A DNA stretch of 64,000 bases from CAZYFH01 sp964646815. Its GTDB lineage: Bacteria; Acidobacteriota; Vicinamibacteria; Vicinamibacterales; UBA8438. The notes below the pieces were generated by a model. That model made no database searches and had not been told where the DNA came from. It saw only the letters and a list, made by a program, of their open reading frames with translations. Shown piece after piece: positions 1 to 7,920 of the stretch. How positions within the stretch are numbered: position 1 is the stretch's first letter; every line of letters begins with the position of its first letter. The DNA lies in the NCBI GenBank assembly GCA_964646815.1, contig CAZYFH010000011.1, forward strand, positions 1-64,000, read 5' to 3'. The translations under genes and the position numbers were made by a program.

Positions 1-929
1 TGGAAACGATCACCCGCGGCATCACGTACACCGACCTGATGCACCGGGGACGCCCGCGCATCATTGCCGCCGCGATCCTCCAGAGTCCTGGGGGAGTGGC
101 GCTCGTCGATCCGGGGCCGGCTTCGTGCCTCGACACGCTCCGGGCCTCGCTGGCCGACGCCGGCATCGGGATCGGCGACCTACGCGCATTGCTGCTGACC
201 CACATCCATCTGGATCACGCCGGCGTTGCCGGCTCGCTCCTTGCCGAGAACCCAGAGATCGAGGTCTACGTCCATGAGCGGGGCGCGCCGCACATGATCG
301 ATCCCGCCAAGCTGCTCGGGAGTGCCCGGCGCCTCTACGGCGACGCCATGGACGATCTCTGGGGCGCGTTTCTTCCGGTGCCGAAGACGGCCGTGCGGAT
401 GCTGAAGGGCGGCGAACGGATTACGGTGGCCGATCGCGAGCTCGAGGTGGCGTATACGCCGGGTCATGCGTGGCACCACGTCAGCTACTTCGATCGGTCG
501 AGCGGAGTGGCGTTCGTCGGCGACGTCGCCGGCGTGCGCACTGGCACCGAGCTGTTTGTCATGCCGCCGACGCCGCCACCCGACATCGACATCGAGGTGT
601 GGGGCGACAGCATCGAGCGCGTCCGGCGCTGGCAGCCGGCCACGCTGCTCGTAACCCACTTCGGCGCGCACGAGGATCCCCCCGCGCATCTAGACGCACT
701 GCTGACACACCTCGAGGCGACGTCGGCGATGGCTCGTCGGATTCTCGATATGGATGGTAGCGACGACGATCGCTTGAACGCGTTCGCCGACGAGATGCGC
801 ATCTACCTCCAACGGCACATCGCGCCGACTGAGGCCGGTCTGTATGGGTATGCCGCCCCGATCGACCAGTGCTGGCTGGGGCTGGCGCGGTACTGGCGCA
901 AGCGGGGCGTCGGCGTGCCCGCATCCTAG
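1..929 (+). CDS. MBL-fold metallo-hydrolase (5' end at window edge)
   Basis: Metallo-beta-lactamase-fold hydrolase, most like glyoxalase-II/lactonase-type members; substrate unknown. Counting from the ATG at 39, the metal-binding motif THIHLDH lies at residues 54-60, followed by YTPGHAWHH (third metal-ligand region), FVGDVAG (bridging Asp) and LVTHFG near the C-terminus. The reading frame stays open upstream of ATG 39 to the window edge (codons ETITRGITYTDL), and the first two bases of the window are TG in this frame, so the true start is probably an ATG or GTG whose first base is just outside the window. No signal peptide is visible, so it is likely cytoplasmic. The DinB-like gene follows 26 bp downstream on the same strand. 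Fold assignment is firm; function is not. Confidence 0.9.
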   Translation, partial: ETITRGITYTDLMHRGRPRIIAAAILQSPGGVALVDPGPASCLDTLRASLADAGIGIGDLRALLLTHIHLDHAGVAGSLLAENPEIEVYVHERGAPHMIDPAKLLGSARRLYGDAMDDLWGAFLPVPKTAVRMLKGGERITVADRELEVAYTPGHAWHHVSYFDRSSGVAFVGDVAGVRTGTELFVMPPTPPPDIDIEVWGDSIERVRRWQPATLLVTHFGAHEDPPAHLDALLTHLEATSAMARRILDMDGSDDDRLNAFADEMRIYLQRHIAPTEAGLYGYAAPIDQCWLGLARYWRKRGVGVPAS

Positions 930-955
930 TGAAGTGGAACAGTCATCGCCGTCAC

Positions 956-1522
956 ATGAATGCCACTGATGCACGCATCACCGACGCCGAGCGTGAGCAC
1001 GTCGTCCGCCTCCTGACCGACTCTCGTGTCGCATTGCTCGCCTTAGTCGCGCCGCTGACGGACGCGCAGTGGATCTTCAAGACCGGACCCGATCGTTGGT
1101 CGATAAGGGAGATCGTTGAGCACCTCGGTTTGGTTGAGCACGGGCTGTTTCGGCGGGTGGAGCGCGCGCTCGCGACGCCGGTCGATCCCGCGTGGAGCGC
1201 GTCGACCGACGGAAAAAGCGAGATGATCGAGCGGACGCTCGGTGACCGCGGCACGCGGCGAGAAGCCCCCGAACCGGTGGTACCGACAGGAGGCCTTGGC
1301 CGGAATGCGGCGCTCAAGGCGTACGAGCGCCGGCGCGCCGATACGGTCGCGTTTGCGACCACCACCCTGGACCCGCTCAAGGCGCACACTGGCGACCACC
1401 ACCGGCCGGCCATCGGCACGCTGAACGCCTATCAGTGGCTGCTGTACATCCCCCTGCACAACCTGCGGCACGTGCAACAGATCGAGGAGATCACTCGGTC
1501 ACCGACGTTTCCCGATGGCTAG
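956..1522 (+). CDS. DinB-like (DinB/YfiT superfamily) protein
   Basis: 188-residue four-helix-bundle protein of the DinB/YfiT superfamily, metal-dependent proteins often linked to thiol transfer; specific function unknown. The C-terminal HNLRHVQQIEEI carries the typical His pair of the third metal-ligand helix, and WSIREIVEHLGLVEHG near residue 45 supplies the first conserved His helix. ATG 956 is chosen over an earlier in-frame start at 869 because that start lies inside the upstream MBL gene and the homologous region begins here. The TAG stop (1520-1522) is part of the left end of a MITE-like repeat, so the end of the gene and the end of the element coincide. Probably co-transcribed with the MBL gene. 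Confidence 0.8.
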   Translation: MNATDARITDAEREHVVRLLTDSRVALLALVAPLTDAQWIFKTGPDRWSIREIVEHLGLVEHGLFRRVERALATPVDPAWSASTDGKSEMIERTLGDRGTRREAPEPVVPTGGLGRNAALKAYERRRADTVAFATTTLDPLKAHTGDHHRPAIGTLNAYQWLLYIPLHNLRHVQQIEEITRSPTFPDG

Positions 1523-1698
1523 TGGCCTGAATCGGGTGAATCAATAGCGCTCACCGGGCGGTGCCTCCCGCGATGGCCGGCGCTGGACCATGCGTCAGCG
1601 CGGTCACAGACGGTGTGTGTGCTCCCTCGTCGCGCCTTGTCAGGCGGGCGCCACACGCGCCGGCGACCACTGCCGATGCACCCGATACAAGCCACTAG
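1519..1698. mobile_element. MITE-like repeat, copy A (180 bp)
   Basis: Non-coding element with terminal inverted repeats of about 24 bp. The left end reads CTAGTGGCCTGAATCGGGTG and the complement of the right end reads CTAGTGGCTTGTATCGGGTG; the similarity continues a few bases inward. Its core (about 1621-1652, CGCGCCTTGTCAGGCGGGCG) recurs in copies at 7921-8090 and 42811-42985. Both outer ends are CTAG, which could be a 4-bp target duplication. The left CTAG contains the stop codon of the DinB-like gene. No transposase ORF is inside, so any movement would need a transposase supplied in trans (inference). Confidence 0.75.
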
Positions 1699-1785
1699 GG
1701 ACCTCAGCGCCAGACTCCGGCCGTCGGACTCGGGTCGGCGCGGTCGCTCGCGTCAGACGGAACTTGCACCAGGGGTTGAGAGGGC

Positions 1786-2415
1786 TCAGTCGGCGACGGC
1801 GAACGGCACCCAGGCCATCTGGTTGTCCCAGATGACGGCCAGCCTGCCCGCCGTCGGCGTGACATCCAGAAACTCCCAGTGGAGCTGGTCGTGCGAGTGC
1901 GGGAGGGTTTCGAGGAACATCGGGACGCGGACGAGGTCCTTCTCCCGCGTGTAGGAGTACGCGCCGAACACGGAGTCCGGGTCGTCCTCGTCGAATCCCG
2001 TGGTTTGAGCCCGGTACGTGGAGACGATCAGTGTCCAGTCGTCGCGCGCGAGCTCGATGAAGATCGTGTACTCGCCCGGCGGCACGATCGTGCCGTCCAG
2101 CTCGAGCGGGACCTCGTTAAAGAGACGCGTCGAGACGTTCGCCCCGGCCCTCCACACCGGCGCGCCATCGTTGAGGAACTCGACGAAATCCTCCTGGCCG
2201 AACAGGTCTCGCCCGCGCTTGAGCGGGCGTCCGTACGTGATCTCGATCCATTTGCCGCCGACATGCCCGAGTCGGCCGTCGAAGACTTCGCCGCCGATCT
2301 GGGTCGCGGATCGGCCGGACGGGCTCAAGGGCCGGGTGTCCGGCTGCTGCGCGCCGATTGTCGTGCCAACGACGATGACCATGAGTAGGCCGAACCGACA
2401 CGCGGGATTCGTCAT
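1786..2415 (-). CDS. DUF2911 domain protein, exported
   Basis: 209-residue protein with an N-terminal signal peptide (hydrophobic LLMVIVVGTTIGA, likely cleaved before QQPDT), then a DUF2911 domain: ITYGRPLKRGRDLFG, WRAGANVSTRL and PPGEYTIFIEL are hallmarks of that family. Function is unknown; members are periplasmic or secreted beta-rich proteins common in Acidobacteriota and Bacteroidota. Start ATG at 2415 gives the expected length. The gene stands alone, convergent with the DinB-like gene and the MITE-like repeat. Confidence 0.85.
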   Translation of the reverse strand: MTNPACRFGLLMVIVVGTTIGAQQPDTRPLSPSGRSATQIGGEVFDGRLGHVGGKWIEITYGRPLKRGRDLFGQEDFVEFLNDGAPVWRAGANVSTRLFNEVPLELDGTIVPPGEYTIFIELARDDWTLIVSTYRAQTTGFDEDDPDSVFGAYSYTREKDLVRVPMFLETLPHSHDQLHWEFLDVTPTAGRLAVIWDNQMAWVPFAVAD

Positions 2416-2439
2416 GCGGTGCTACTCTCCAGCCGTTGC

Positions 2440-2510
2440 GCCGGTGGACTGCAATAACCAAGCAACGAACGGCGGTTGCGGTCCATTAGTGGACTGTCGT
2501 TGTCCACTAG
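2440..2510. repeat. Short inverted-repeat element, possible MITE remnant
   Basis: Just upstream of the DUF2911 gene lies a cluster of inverted repeats. GGTGGACTGCAATAACC (from 2442) pairs imperfectly with GGTTGCGGTCCATTA, and a second perfect palindrome TAGTGGAC-7-GTCCACTA spans 2487-2509. The outer right end, ...GTCCACTAG, resembles the CTAGTGG ends of the larger MITE family here. No core similarity to copies A-C is apparent, so this may be a decayed or different element. The rest of 2511-2709 shows no gene. Confidence 0.35.
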
Positions 2511-2709
2511 TATAGCGGTGCCTCCCACGTGTCCCTCGGCCTCTCGCCGGGATGGATCCGTCCGACGGCTTCGTGGTAGCAGTGTTGGAGGGTGACAAGG
2601 CCGCGTGTCGACGCCGACCGCCTTGCTAGGCGGGCGAATCCCCCGGTTTCATGCCTCGGCGGGCTCGGTACGCATTGAGACTGTCGAAAGACGGTGCGGC
2701 GCTAGACGT

Positions 2710-3159
2710 TCACCGCGAGTTGTTAGGTCGCCACTCCTCGGGCGCCCGGCGGACTTCCAGCACATCCAGCTCGAAACAGAAGCGACCTGGAGGATGCGAC
2801 CAGAACTCGTCTGACGCCGGCTCCGACCACTCGGTCTCGAAGCGGCCGCACAGTTCGAATGTCGAATCGCCGAGAACACGATAGCCGTACGCTTGACTCG
2901 TGCCGGGGTCGCTGAGGCGTGCGCCGGGCACCGTCGCGTCCGAGAGCACGCCGAGAGACGCCGGCAGGGACCCGTCACGGGTCCAGTGAAGGTCGACGCT
3001 CCTGGCGAGCCGATCGAGGTCCTCGACGCGTTGCTCATCCAGCCGCCGGCTGCGCTCGGCGCTTGGAGAACCGAGTTGTACGAGCCCGACGACGACGGCG
3101 GTGCCGACCGCCGCGATGGCCACGACCGCGACCGCGTTGCGCCGATCGAGTCCGGTCAC
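2710..3159 (-). CDS. Hypothetical single-pass membrane protein, partner of DUF5671 gene
   Basis: 149-residue protein of unknown function. One hydrophobic segment at about residues 9-29 (VAVVAIAAVGTAVVVGLVQL) probably anchors it, followed by a soluble domain with LDEQRVEDLDRLARSVDLHW and paired Cys (LCGRF, RFCFEL). The GTG start (3157-3159) overlaps the TGA stop of the upstream DUF5671 gene in a GTGA arrangement, which implies translational coupling. It is the last gene of the MarR-DUF5671 operon. The same pairing with DUF5671 proteins is common in other genomes (recollection, not checked). Confidence 0.7.
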   Translation of the reverse strand: MTGLDRRNAVAVVAIAAVGTAVVVGLVQLGSPSAERSRRLDEQRVEDLDRLARSVDLHWTRDGSLPASLGVLSDATVPGARLSDPGTSQAYGYRVLGDSTFELCGRFETEWSEPASDEFWSHPPGRFCFELDVLEVRRAPEEWRPNNSR

Positions 3160-3803
3160 GACCGCGCCTCCTGCTCGTCGGTTCGCAGATCCGACAGGTA
3201 GTACCAGAATACGGTGCCGGCGATGCTCCCGACGGTCAGCACCTTGAGTACGAAGCGAACCGTCAGACCGCCGTCCAGTACGTTGTAGACGAGCGCCGTA
3301 ACGTTACCGATCAGGACGCCCGCCGCGACGAACAGGGTCAGATAGGTTAGCCAGCGTCTCACTTTCGACGCGCGTTTGCTCGGGTCGGCGGCGAGATCCC
3401 GGCCGATCAGCCGCGAGATGCCGAGGAAAACCGGAGATGCGACGACCAGTGCGGCGATGGACCAGCGTAGCGTCTCGCGCGCGAACTCCACCGCGGCGGC
3501 GCCAGCGGCTGGATCGGGAAACGCCTGATTGATGAACTGAAACACCAGCTGGCCGAGGTTGAAGGCGCTGACGTAGAGCGTGGTGAAGAGCAGAAGGTGC
3601 ATGAAGGCGTCGCGCGCGGAGAGATTCGGCCGTGGGCGCGGAACGGGAATGGGAAACTCGACCTCGGCGAAGCTCGTCAGTGCTCCCTGCACGTCACCCA
3701 CGGCCCAGCCCGCTCGTCCCAGCACGTCTTTCAGGTCCGCCCGTGACACGCCGTGCGCGAGCCCGTCCTTGATGAAACTCCGTAACTCCTCGCTCGTGGC
3801 CAT
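3156..3803 (-). CDS. DUF5671 domain integral membrane protein
   Basis: 215-residue protein. The N-terminal 40 residues (SEELRSFIKDGLAHGVSRAD, then DVLGRAGW) form a small helical domain seen ahead of DUF5671. The remainder has about four or five membrane helices, e.g. FMHLLLFTTLYVSAFNLGQL, SIAALVVASPVFLGI, YLTLFVAAGVLIGNVTALVY and VLTVGSIAGTVFWYYL. Function is unknown. ATG 3803 is chosen because a good Shine-Dalgarno (AGGGAGGAAGA) lies just upstream; an ORF reading back to 3845 would overlap the MarR gene. The 13-bp gap to the MarR gene suggests one operon under MarR control. Confidence 0.8.
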   Translation of the reverse strand: MATSEELRSFIKDGLAHGVSRADLKDVLGRAGWAVGDVQGALTSFAEVEFPIPVPRPRPNLSARDAFMHLLLFTTLYVSAFNLGQLVFQFINQAFPDPAAGAAAVEFARETLRWSIAALVVASPVFLGISRLIGRDLAADPSKRASKVRRWLTYLTLFVAAGVLIGNVTALVYNVLDGGLTVRFVLKVLTVGSIAGTVFWYYLSDLRTDEQEARS

Positions 3804-3816
3804 GATTTCTTCCTCC

Positions 3817-4260
3817 CTACGAGGTCTCGTCGAGCCGGTCGACAACCCGACGGATGGTCTCGACGGTCCGCTCGAGATCGACGGGGGCCATTCCCCGGGA
3901 CACGGACTCTGACCACCGCGCGCCGATCTCAGTAAGCTGAGTCGCTAGCTGTCGGCCAGTCTCGGTGAGTCGCACGAGTGGTGAACGCGCGTGATCGGGG
4001 TTGCGCTCGAAGGCTAGGAGCTCATCCTGGACCAGGAGATCCGCGACGCGCTGCACGCTTTGCCGTGCCATGCCCATCTGGCGGGCGATCTGCGGCACCG
4101 TGCGTGTCCGTTCCTCGACTGCACCGATCACCTGCCAGCGGGCCTGGGTCTGCCCGACGGGCGCCGTCAGCGCCGCGCCGTGGCGCAAGAGAGCTCCGTT
4201 GAGGCGGAAGATCTCGAGCACGAGCCGTCGAAGCGCCGCTGGAGCGCGGGTCGATTTCAA
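3817..4260 (-). CDS. MarR-family transcriptional regulator
   Basis: 147-residue winged-helix regulator. The DNA-binding part is about residues 48-100: VPQIARQMGMARQSVQRVADLL (helix-turn-helix, shown in pieces VPQIARQMGMA and RQSVQRVADLL) followed by a wing with DHARSPLVRLTETGRQLA, the MarR signature. Flanking helices would form the dimer interface. The start is TTG at 4258-4260: an in-frame stop lies a few codons upstream, so the ORF cannot be much longer, and no ATG is available nearby. Two tandem palindromes sit directly in front of this start, so autorepression of the MarR-DUF5671-hypothetical operon is likely (inference). The effector is unknown. Confidence 0.85.
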   Translation of the reverse strand: MKSTRAPAALRRLVLEIFRLNGALLRHGAALTAPVGQTQARWQVIGAVEERTRTVPQIARQMGMARQSVQRVADLLVQDELLAFERNPDHARSPLVRLTETGRQLATQLTEIGARWSESVSRGMAPVDLERTVETIRRVVDRLDETS

Positions 4261-4261
4261 T

Positions 4262-4299
4262 ATGACAGCACAGTGTCATAACGACAGCATAATGTCAAT
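4262..4299 (-). promoter_or_regulatory. Tandem operators upstream of the MarR gene
   Basis: Two near-identical inverted repeats, GACAGCACAGTGTCA (4264-4278) and GACAGCATAATGTCA (4283-4297), are spaced 19 bp start to start, close to two helical turns. Each has the dyad TGACA/TGTCA with a short centre. They abut the TTG start of the MarR gene, where a MarR dimer pair would block transcription or early elongation. This is the typical size and symmetry for MarR operators; binding is inferred. Confidence 0.65.
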
Positions 4300-4465
4300 T
4301 GTTCCATGCCGCCCTCGTGCCGCACCAGAGCGCTGTGTCCACATCCACTGAGCCGCAATGGCCTGTTTCTAGAACAGGCGAAGGTTCGGGCGCAGACGCC
4401 ACACCGGGGACACCGCATGAACACCGGGCTTGCCGATGGTCGCCACGCGCGGCGCGCGCGCTGCT

Positions 4466-4957
4466 GCGCCGACACCGCATCTTCAGCCTGGTCAAGGCCG
4501 TGCTGCTCAATCCACTGCCCTACGAGGATCCCGAGCGCCTCCGCGTGTTCTGGGAAGTCAATGCGGAGGCAACCTCGCACAGGTGTCGATCCCGACCTTC
4601 GATGATTGGCGCGCGGAGAACCGAAGCGTGAAGACGGTAGCCGACTACCGGCAGTTCAACTACAGCTGCGTCCGCGACGGCGATCCGCGTGATGTGTTGA
4701 GCGTGAAGGAGACACCCGATCTGTTCGCCGTCCTGGCGGCGGAGGCCCAGCTCGGGCGTACCTTCGTGGCAGATGAAGCGGTGGTTGGACGGGACCATAC
4801 CGCGGTGCTCAGCCACGGATTGTTGGAGCAGTCCCTGGGCGGCCAGGACGACGTGGTCGGCACGACAATCGACCTCCACTAGGAGCCCTACACCATCATC
4901 GGTGTCATGCCGCCTGGCTTCGCGTTTCCGACGAGCACCGACGCCCTACAAACGGCT
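4466..4957 (+). pseudogene. Decayed ADOP/MacB-like permease fragment
   Basis: Remnant of an ABC-type permease of the acidobacterial duplicated orphan permease (ADOP) class. In one frame FSLVKAVLLNPLPYEDPERL appears (about 4480-4560). The homology then shifts frame to VSIPTFDDWRAENRSVKTVA, continues with LFAVLAAEAQLGRTFVADE and GTTIDLH, meets an in-frame TAG at 4880-4882, and resumes with EPYTIIGVMPPGFAFPTSTD. At least two frameshifts, one nonsense codon, and loss of the N-terminal helix and the whole C-terminal FtsX half make it non-functional. Similarity stops near 4957, where a peptidase remnant on the other strand begins. Confidence 0.75.
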
Positions 4958-4965
4958 ACTACAAT

Positions 4966-5112
4966 CCACTAGGCAACCCGTCGAATGTCATCGCTGACAG
5001 TCCCGCGTGCCCGCACAGCTCATCGGAGGCGAGATAGTCCACGTGAGACTTGAAGTCGTCCAGCACCTGGGCATCGGCACTGACGGAGAGCACGCTCAGC
5101 AGGGCCACGGCG
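4966..5112 (-). pseudogene. N-terminal remnant of a secreted peptidase (M28-like)
   Basis: Read on the minus strand, this stretch encodes VALLSVLSVSADAQ (signal-peptide tail) then VLDDFKSHVDYLASDELCG. The pattern xHVxYLASDELxGR is the start of the mature region of many M28-family aminopeptidases. The frame ends at a TAG just after the homology fades (about 4970), so only about 45 residues remain. It faces the ADOP remnant, and the two truncated genes meet at about 4957-4970, as if joined by a deletion. The family call rests on a short motif. Confidence 0.45.
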
Positions 5113-5200
5113 AGCTAGGGTGGCTTCCGGTATAGCCCCACAACGGAATCCTCCACCGCAACGAGACGGACGGCGACACCGGTCGGCACCGTGGGCCATC

Positions 5201-6505
5201 TCAGGGGTCGTTTCGGTACACGCGTCCGCCCTTCATCACGAAGTGCACCGCCTTGAGTGCGTCGATGTTCTCCAGGGGGTTCTCTGGAGTCGCGATGATA
5301 TCGGCGGCGAGGCTGGGTGCGATGCGTCCACGCTCTGCATCGATCTTCATGAGCCGGGCCGCGTTCGTCGTCATCGCCTGTAGGATCGCGGGTGGCGGGA
5401 CACCCGCCTCGACCCATACGTCCAGGTAGTCCAACATCATCTCGGCGCGCGTCCGACCGGGCGGACTGATGATCACATCGGTGCCAAACACCAGCGTGAC
5501 CCCGACGTCGTACGCGCGTCGCAACCGGTCGTGGATGCCCGCCGCCGCCGCCGCCATCCCGTCGGCGGCCTCCGCTGGTCCGAGCATCTGGAAGTGCTCG
5601 GTGGGAAAGTCGGTTCCCACGAGCACCGTGCCGCGCGCTTTCATCAGGCGCAGCACGTCATCGCTCAATTGGAAGCCGTGTTCGATCGAATCCGCACCGC
5701 CGAGGACGACGTTCCGTGCCGCATCGTCGCTCGTGACGTGGACCGCAACCGTGACGCCGGCGCGATGGGCCTCGTCGACCGCCGCCCGGATATCGTCCTC
5801 CGAGTAGTAGTAGCGCTGGTCATCGGACACGAGCTTGATCGCGTTGGCGCCGTAGTAGAGATTTCGGCGGATCGCCTTACGGATCTCGTCCGGCGTGTCG
5901 GCGTCGATGTATTCGAGTTGCCAGAATGGCCCAATGTCCGGTGGCATTCCCACGCTCTGGCCGCCAAACGGCGCAATGATCTTGCCCGCGGTCAGCAGCG
6001 TCGGCCCGTCGATGAAGCCGCGGTCGATCGCCGTCATGAGCGCGGTCCCGGCATAGTCGGCGTCGTTCCCGACGTTCTTGACGGTCGTGAACCCCGCGTC
6101 CAGGATCACCCGCGCATTCCGGGCGCCTCGCAACGCCCGAAGTGCGGTGCTCTCTCGAAGCCACTGCGTATCCGGTCCATCCGCGCTGGGCCGCACTGCG
6201 GTCGTCAGATGGACATGCGCGTCCATGAGACCGGGGAGGACCCACGATTCGGACAAGTCGACGACGTCGGCGCCGACGGGCACTTCTACAGTGTCACCGA
6301 CCGCGGTGATCCGTCCCGCCTCGACGAGGATGAGCTGGTTCGCGGTGCTGGTGCCTGCGTCTGGGTCGATTAGGTGACCAACGCGGAGGGCCACGGTCTG
6401 GGCGTGGAGCGAACTGGCCTCGAGGAGCACCAGCATAGCTGCCAGCCCGGCGGCACGTACCGCGGCAACCCCGCTTGGATGAACCGGCAGCAGGTCGCTC
6501 ACCAT
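5201..6505 (-). CDS. Secreted amidohydrolase-family protein
   Basis: 434-residue metal-dependent hydrolase of the amidohydrolase superfamily (imidazolonepropionase/prolidase-like group). An N-terminal signal peptide (LAAMLVLLEASSLHA, cleaved before QTVAL) indicates export. The metal-binding HxH motif is AHVHL (His97, His99), with IKLVSDD, VAVHVTSDDAA, SIEHGFQL and the late FGTDV Asp supplying the remaining ligand positions. ATG 6505 is chosen because it leaves a normal signal peptide; the frame is open back to 6556. No strong Shine-Dalgarno is seen. A second, related amidohydrolase lies 77 bp upstream on the same strand, so the two may be co-expressed paralogues. Substrate unknown; cyclic dipeptides or Xaa-Pro peptides are typical for relatives. 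Confidence 0.88.
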   Translation of the reverse strand: MVSDLLPVHPSGVAAVRAAGLAAMLVLLEASSLHAQTVALRVGHLIDPDAGTSTANQLILVEAGRITAVGDTVEVPVGADVVDLSESWVLPGLMDAHVHLTTAVRPSADGPDTQWLRESTALRALRGARNARVILDAGFTTVKNVGNDADYAGTALMTAIDRGFIDGPTLLTAGKIIAPFGGQSVGMPPDIGPFWQLEYIDADTPDEIRKAIRRNLYYGANAIKLVSDDQRYYYSEDDIRAAVDEAHRAGVTVAVHVTSDDAARNVVLGGADSIEHGFQLSDDVLRLMKARGTVLVGTDFPTEHFQMLGPAEAADGMAAAAAGIHDRLRRAYDVGVTLVFGTDVIISPPGRTRAEMMLDYLDVWVEAGVPPPAILQAMTTNAARLMKIDAERGRIAPSLAADIIATPENPLENIDALKAVHFVMKGGRVYRNDP

Positions 6506-6582
6506 GTATTTAAAAAGGCCTTCCAGCCTCGCGCCGCAGACCTTGAGCGGTGCCACGGCCGTCCGTCGTCGGCGCCCTCGCC

Positions 6583-7899
6583 TTAGTCCGCTCCGATGCT
6601 TGGCACGACGCCAGGCACCGCGTTACCGGCGATCCACACCGATTCGATCGATCGGCTGTTGCTGATGTCGGCGGCTGGATTCGCGCCGTAGACGACGAAG
6701 TCCGCCTGCTTTCCGGCAGCCAGCGTCCCGACATCGTCGAGATCCAGACAGGCGGCCGCGTCACCGGTCGCCGCGACGATGGCCTGCATCGGTGTGAGGC
6801 CGGCGTCCACCATCAGGTCGAGCTCGCCGTGCTCGAAGTAGCCCTGGAACCGCGCGGCGGGGCCGGTGTCGGTGCCCATCGCGATCCGCACACCCGCGTC
6901 GGCAAGCATCTTGAGGTTCTTCTTCGCTGTGTCGAGCTGGACCTTGTAAGTCTGCGCGCTCGAGCTGTTTCGGTAGCCTTCCTGCCGTTCCGGGTCTTCG
7001 AGCGCCGCGAGCACTGCAGGGTCCGCATCTTTCAAGAAGAACGGATCGTCGAACCACTCGGGACGCTCTTCGTACACGTAGGTAGAGACCTCGCGCATTA
7101 GCGTCGGACAGACGCAGACGTTGCGGTCAGTGAGGAGGCCAATCAGTTCGTCGTCTACATCGAGATCGCGCACGCTGTGCGCAACGAAATCAGCGCCAGC
7201 CTCGAGGAGCCCCTTGGCGTCCTCGAGATAGTAGAGATGGGCAGTCAGCTTCAGATCGCGGGCGTGCGCCGTCTCGATCACCGCTTGGTAGATTTCACGC
7301 GGCATTTTGTTGGTGACGCCGAGGTTGTCGTCGACCCGGATCTTGATGAAGTCGACGTTCATGTCGGCCGCGGCGTTCACCCGCTCGGCGGCCTGCTCCG
7401 GCGAGTCGGCCGTGATGACCGGTCCGGCGACCCGCAGCCGCGCATGCGACAGGTCGGGCCCTTCGCGGTCACGGACGGCAATCCCCTCGGGGCCGTCGCC
7501 GCCGAGGCTGACGACGGTCGTCACCCCGTACCGCGCGTAGAGACCGAGCTGATATGCGACGTGGTCCTCGGTGTAGTAGGCCGGGTCGGCTTCGAGGCCG
7601 CGGACGTTGTTGACGTGCCCATGTGCGTTGATCAGGCCGGGTGTGATGGTCTTGCCGGTCAGGTCGATGCTCGTGGCATCTGGCGGCACGTCGATGGCGT
7701 CGCCCGGTCCCATCGCTTCGATGCGGCCGTCACGGATGACCATCGTCCCGCCTTCGATCGTGTCACCGTCACCGACGATCAGACGCGCCCCGGTGAACGC
7801 CATCAGTCCTGGCGTTGGCTCGACCGGTTCCGGTTCCGGCGCGGCGCAGGCCGCCATCATCACCGTGACCAGCCCAAGAACGAACAGTTGCTTCTTCAT
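6583..7899 (-). CDS. Amidohydrolase-family lipoprotein
   Basis: 438-residue amidohydrolase. The start MKKQLFVLGLVTVMMAAC (ATG at 7899) is a lipoprotein signal with the lipidated Cys at residue 18, and AGGGG lies just upstream as Shine-Dalgarno. The frame runs back to 8067, but that part is inside a MITE-like repeat. The HxH motif appears as GLINAHGHVN; FIKIRVDD, TAHLYYLEDAKG, VAHSVRD and AMGTDTG give the other expected metal and substrate positions. It probably acts in the periplasm, anchored to the outer membrane. Its promoter region (7900-8086) is occupied almost entirely by repeat copy C, which may therefore supply or disrupt regulatory sequence. Confidence 0.88.
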   Translation of the reverse strand: MKKQLFVLGLVTVMMAACAAPEPEPVEPTPGLMAFTGARLIVGDGDTIEGGTMVIRDGRIEAMGPGDAIDVPPDATSIDLTGKTITPGLINAHGHVNNVRGLEADPAYYTEDHVAYQLGLYARYGVTTVVSLGGDGPEGIAVRDREGPDLSHARLRVAGPVITADSPEQAAERVNAAADMNVDFIKIRVDDNLGVTNKMPREIYQAVIETAHARDLKLTAHLYYLEDAKGLLEAGADFVAHSVRDLDVDDELIGLLTDRNVCVCPTLMREVSTYVYEERPEWFDDPFFLKDADPAVLAALEDPERQEGYRNSSSAQTYKVQLDTAKKNLKMLADAGVRIAMGTDTGPAARFQGYFEHGELDLMVDAGLTPMQAIVAATGDAAACLDLDDVGTLAAGKQADFVVYGANPAADISNSRSIESVWIAGNAVPGVVPSIGAD

Positions 7900-7920
7900 C
7901 GCGATCCCCTGCATAACGGC

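Noticed and set aside
5531..6373. Long plus-strand ORF of 280 codons opposite the amidohydrolase gene.
   Set aside because: Arg/Asp/Val-rich shadow translation; the minus strand encodes clear amidohydrolase motifs.
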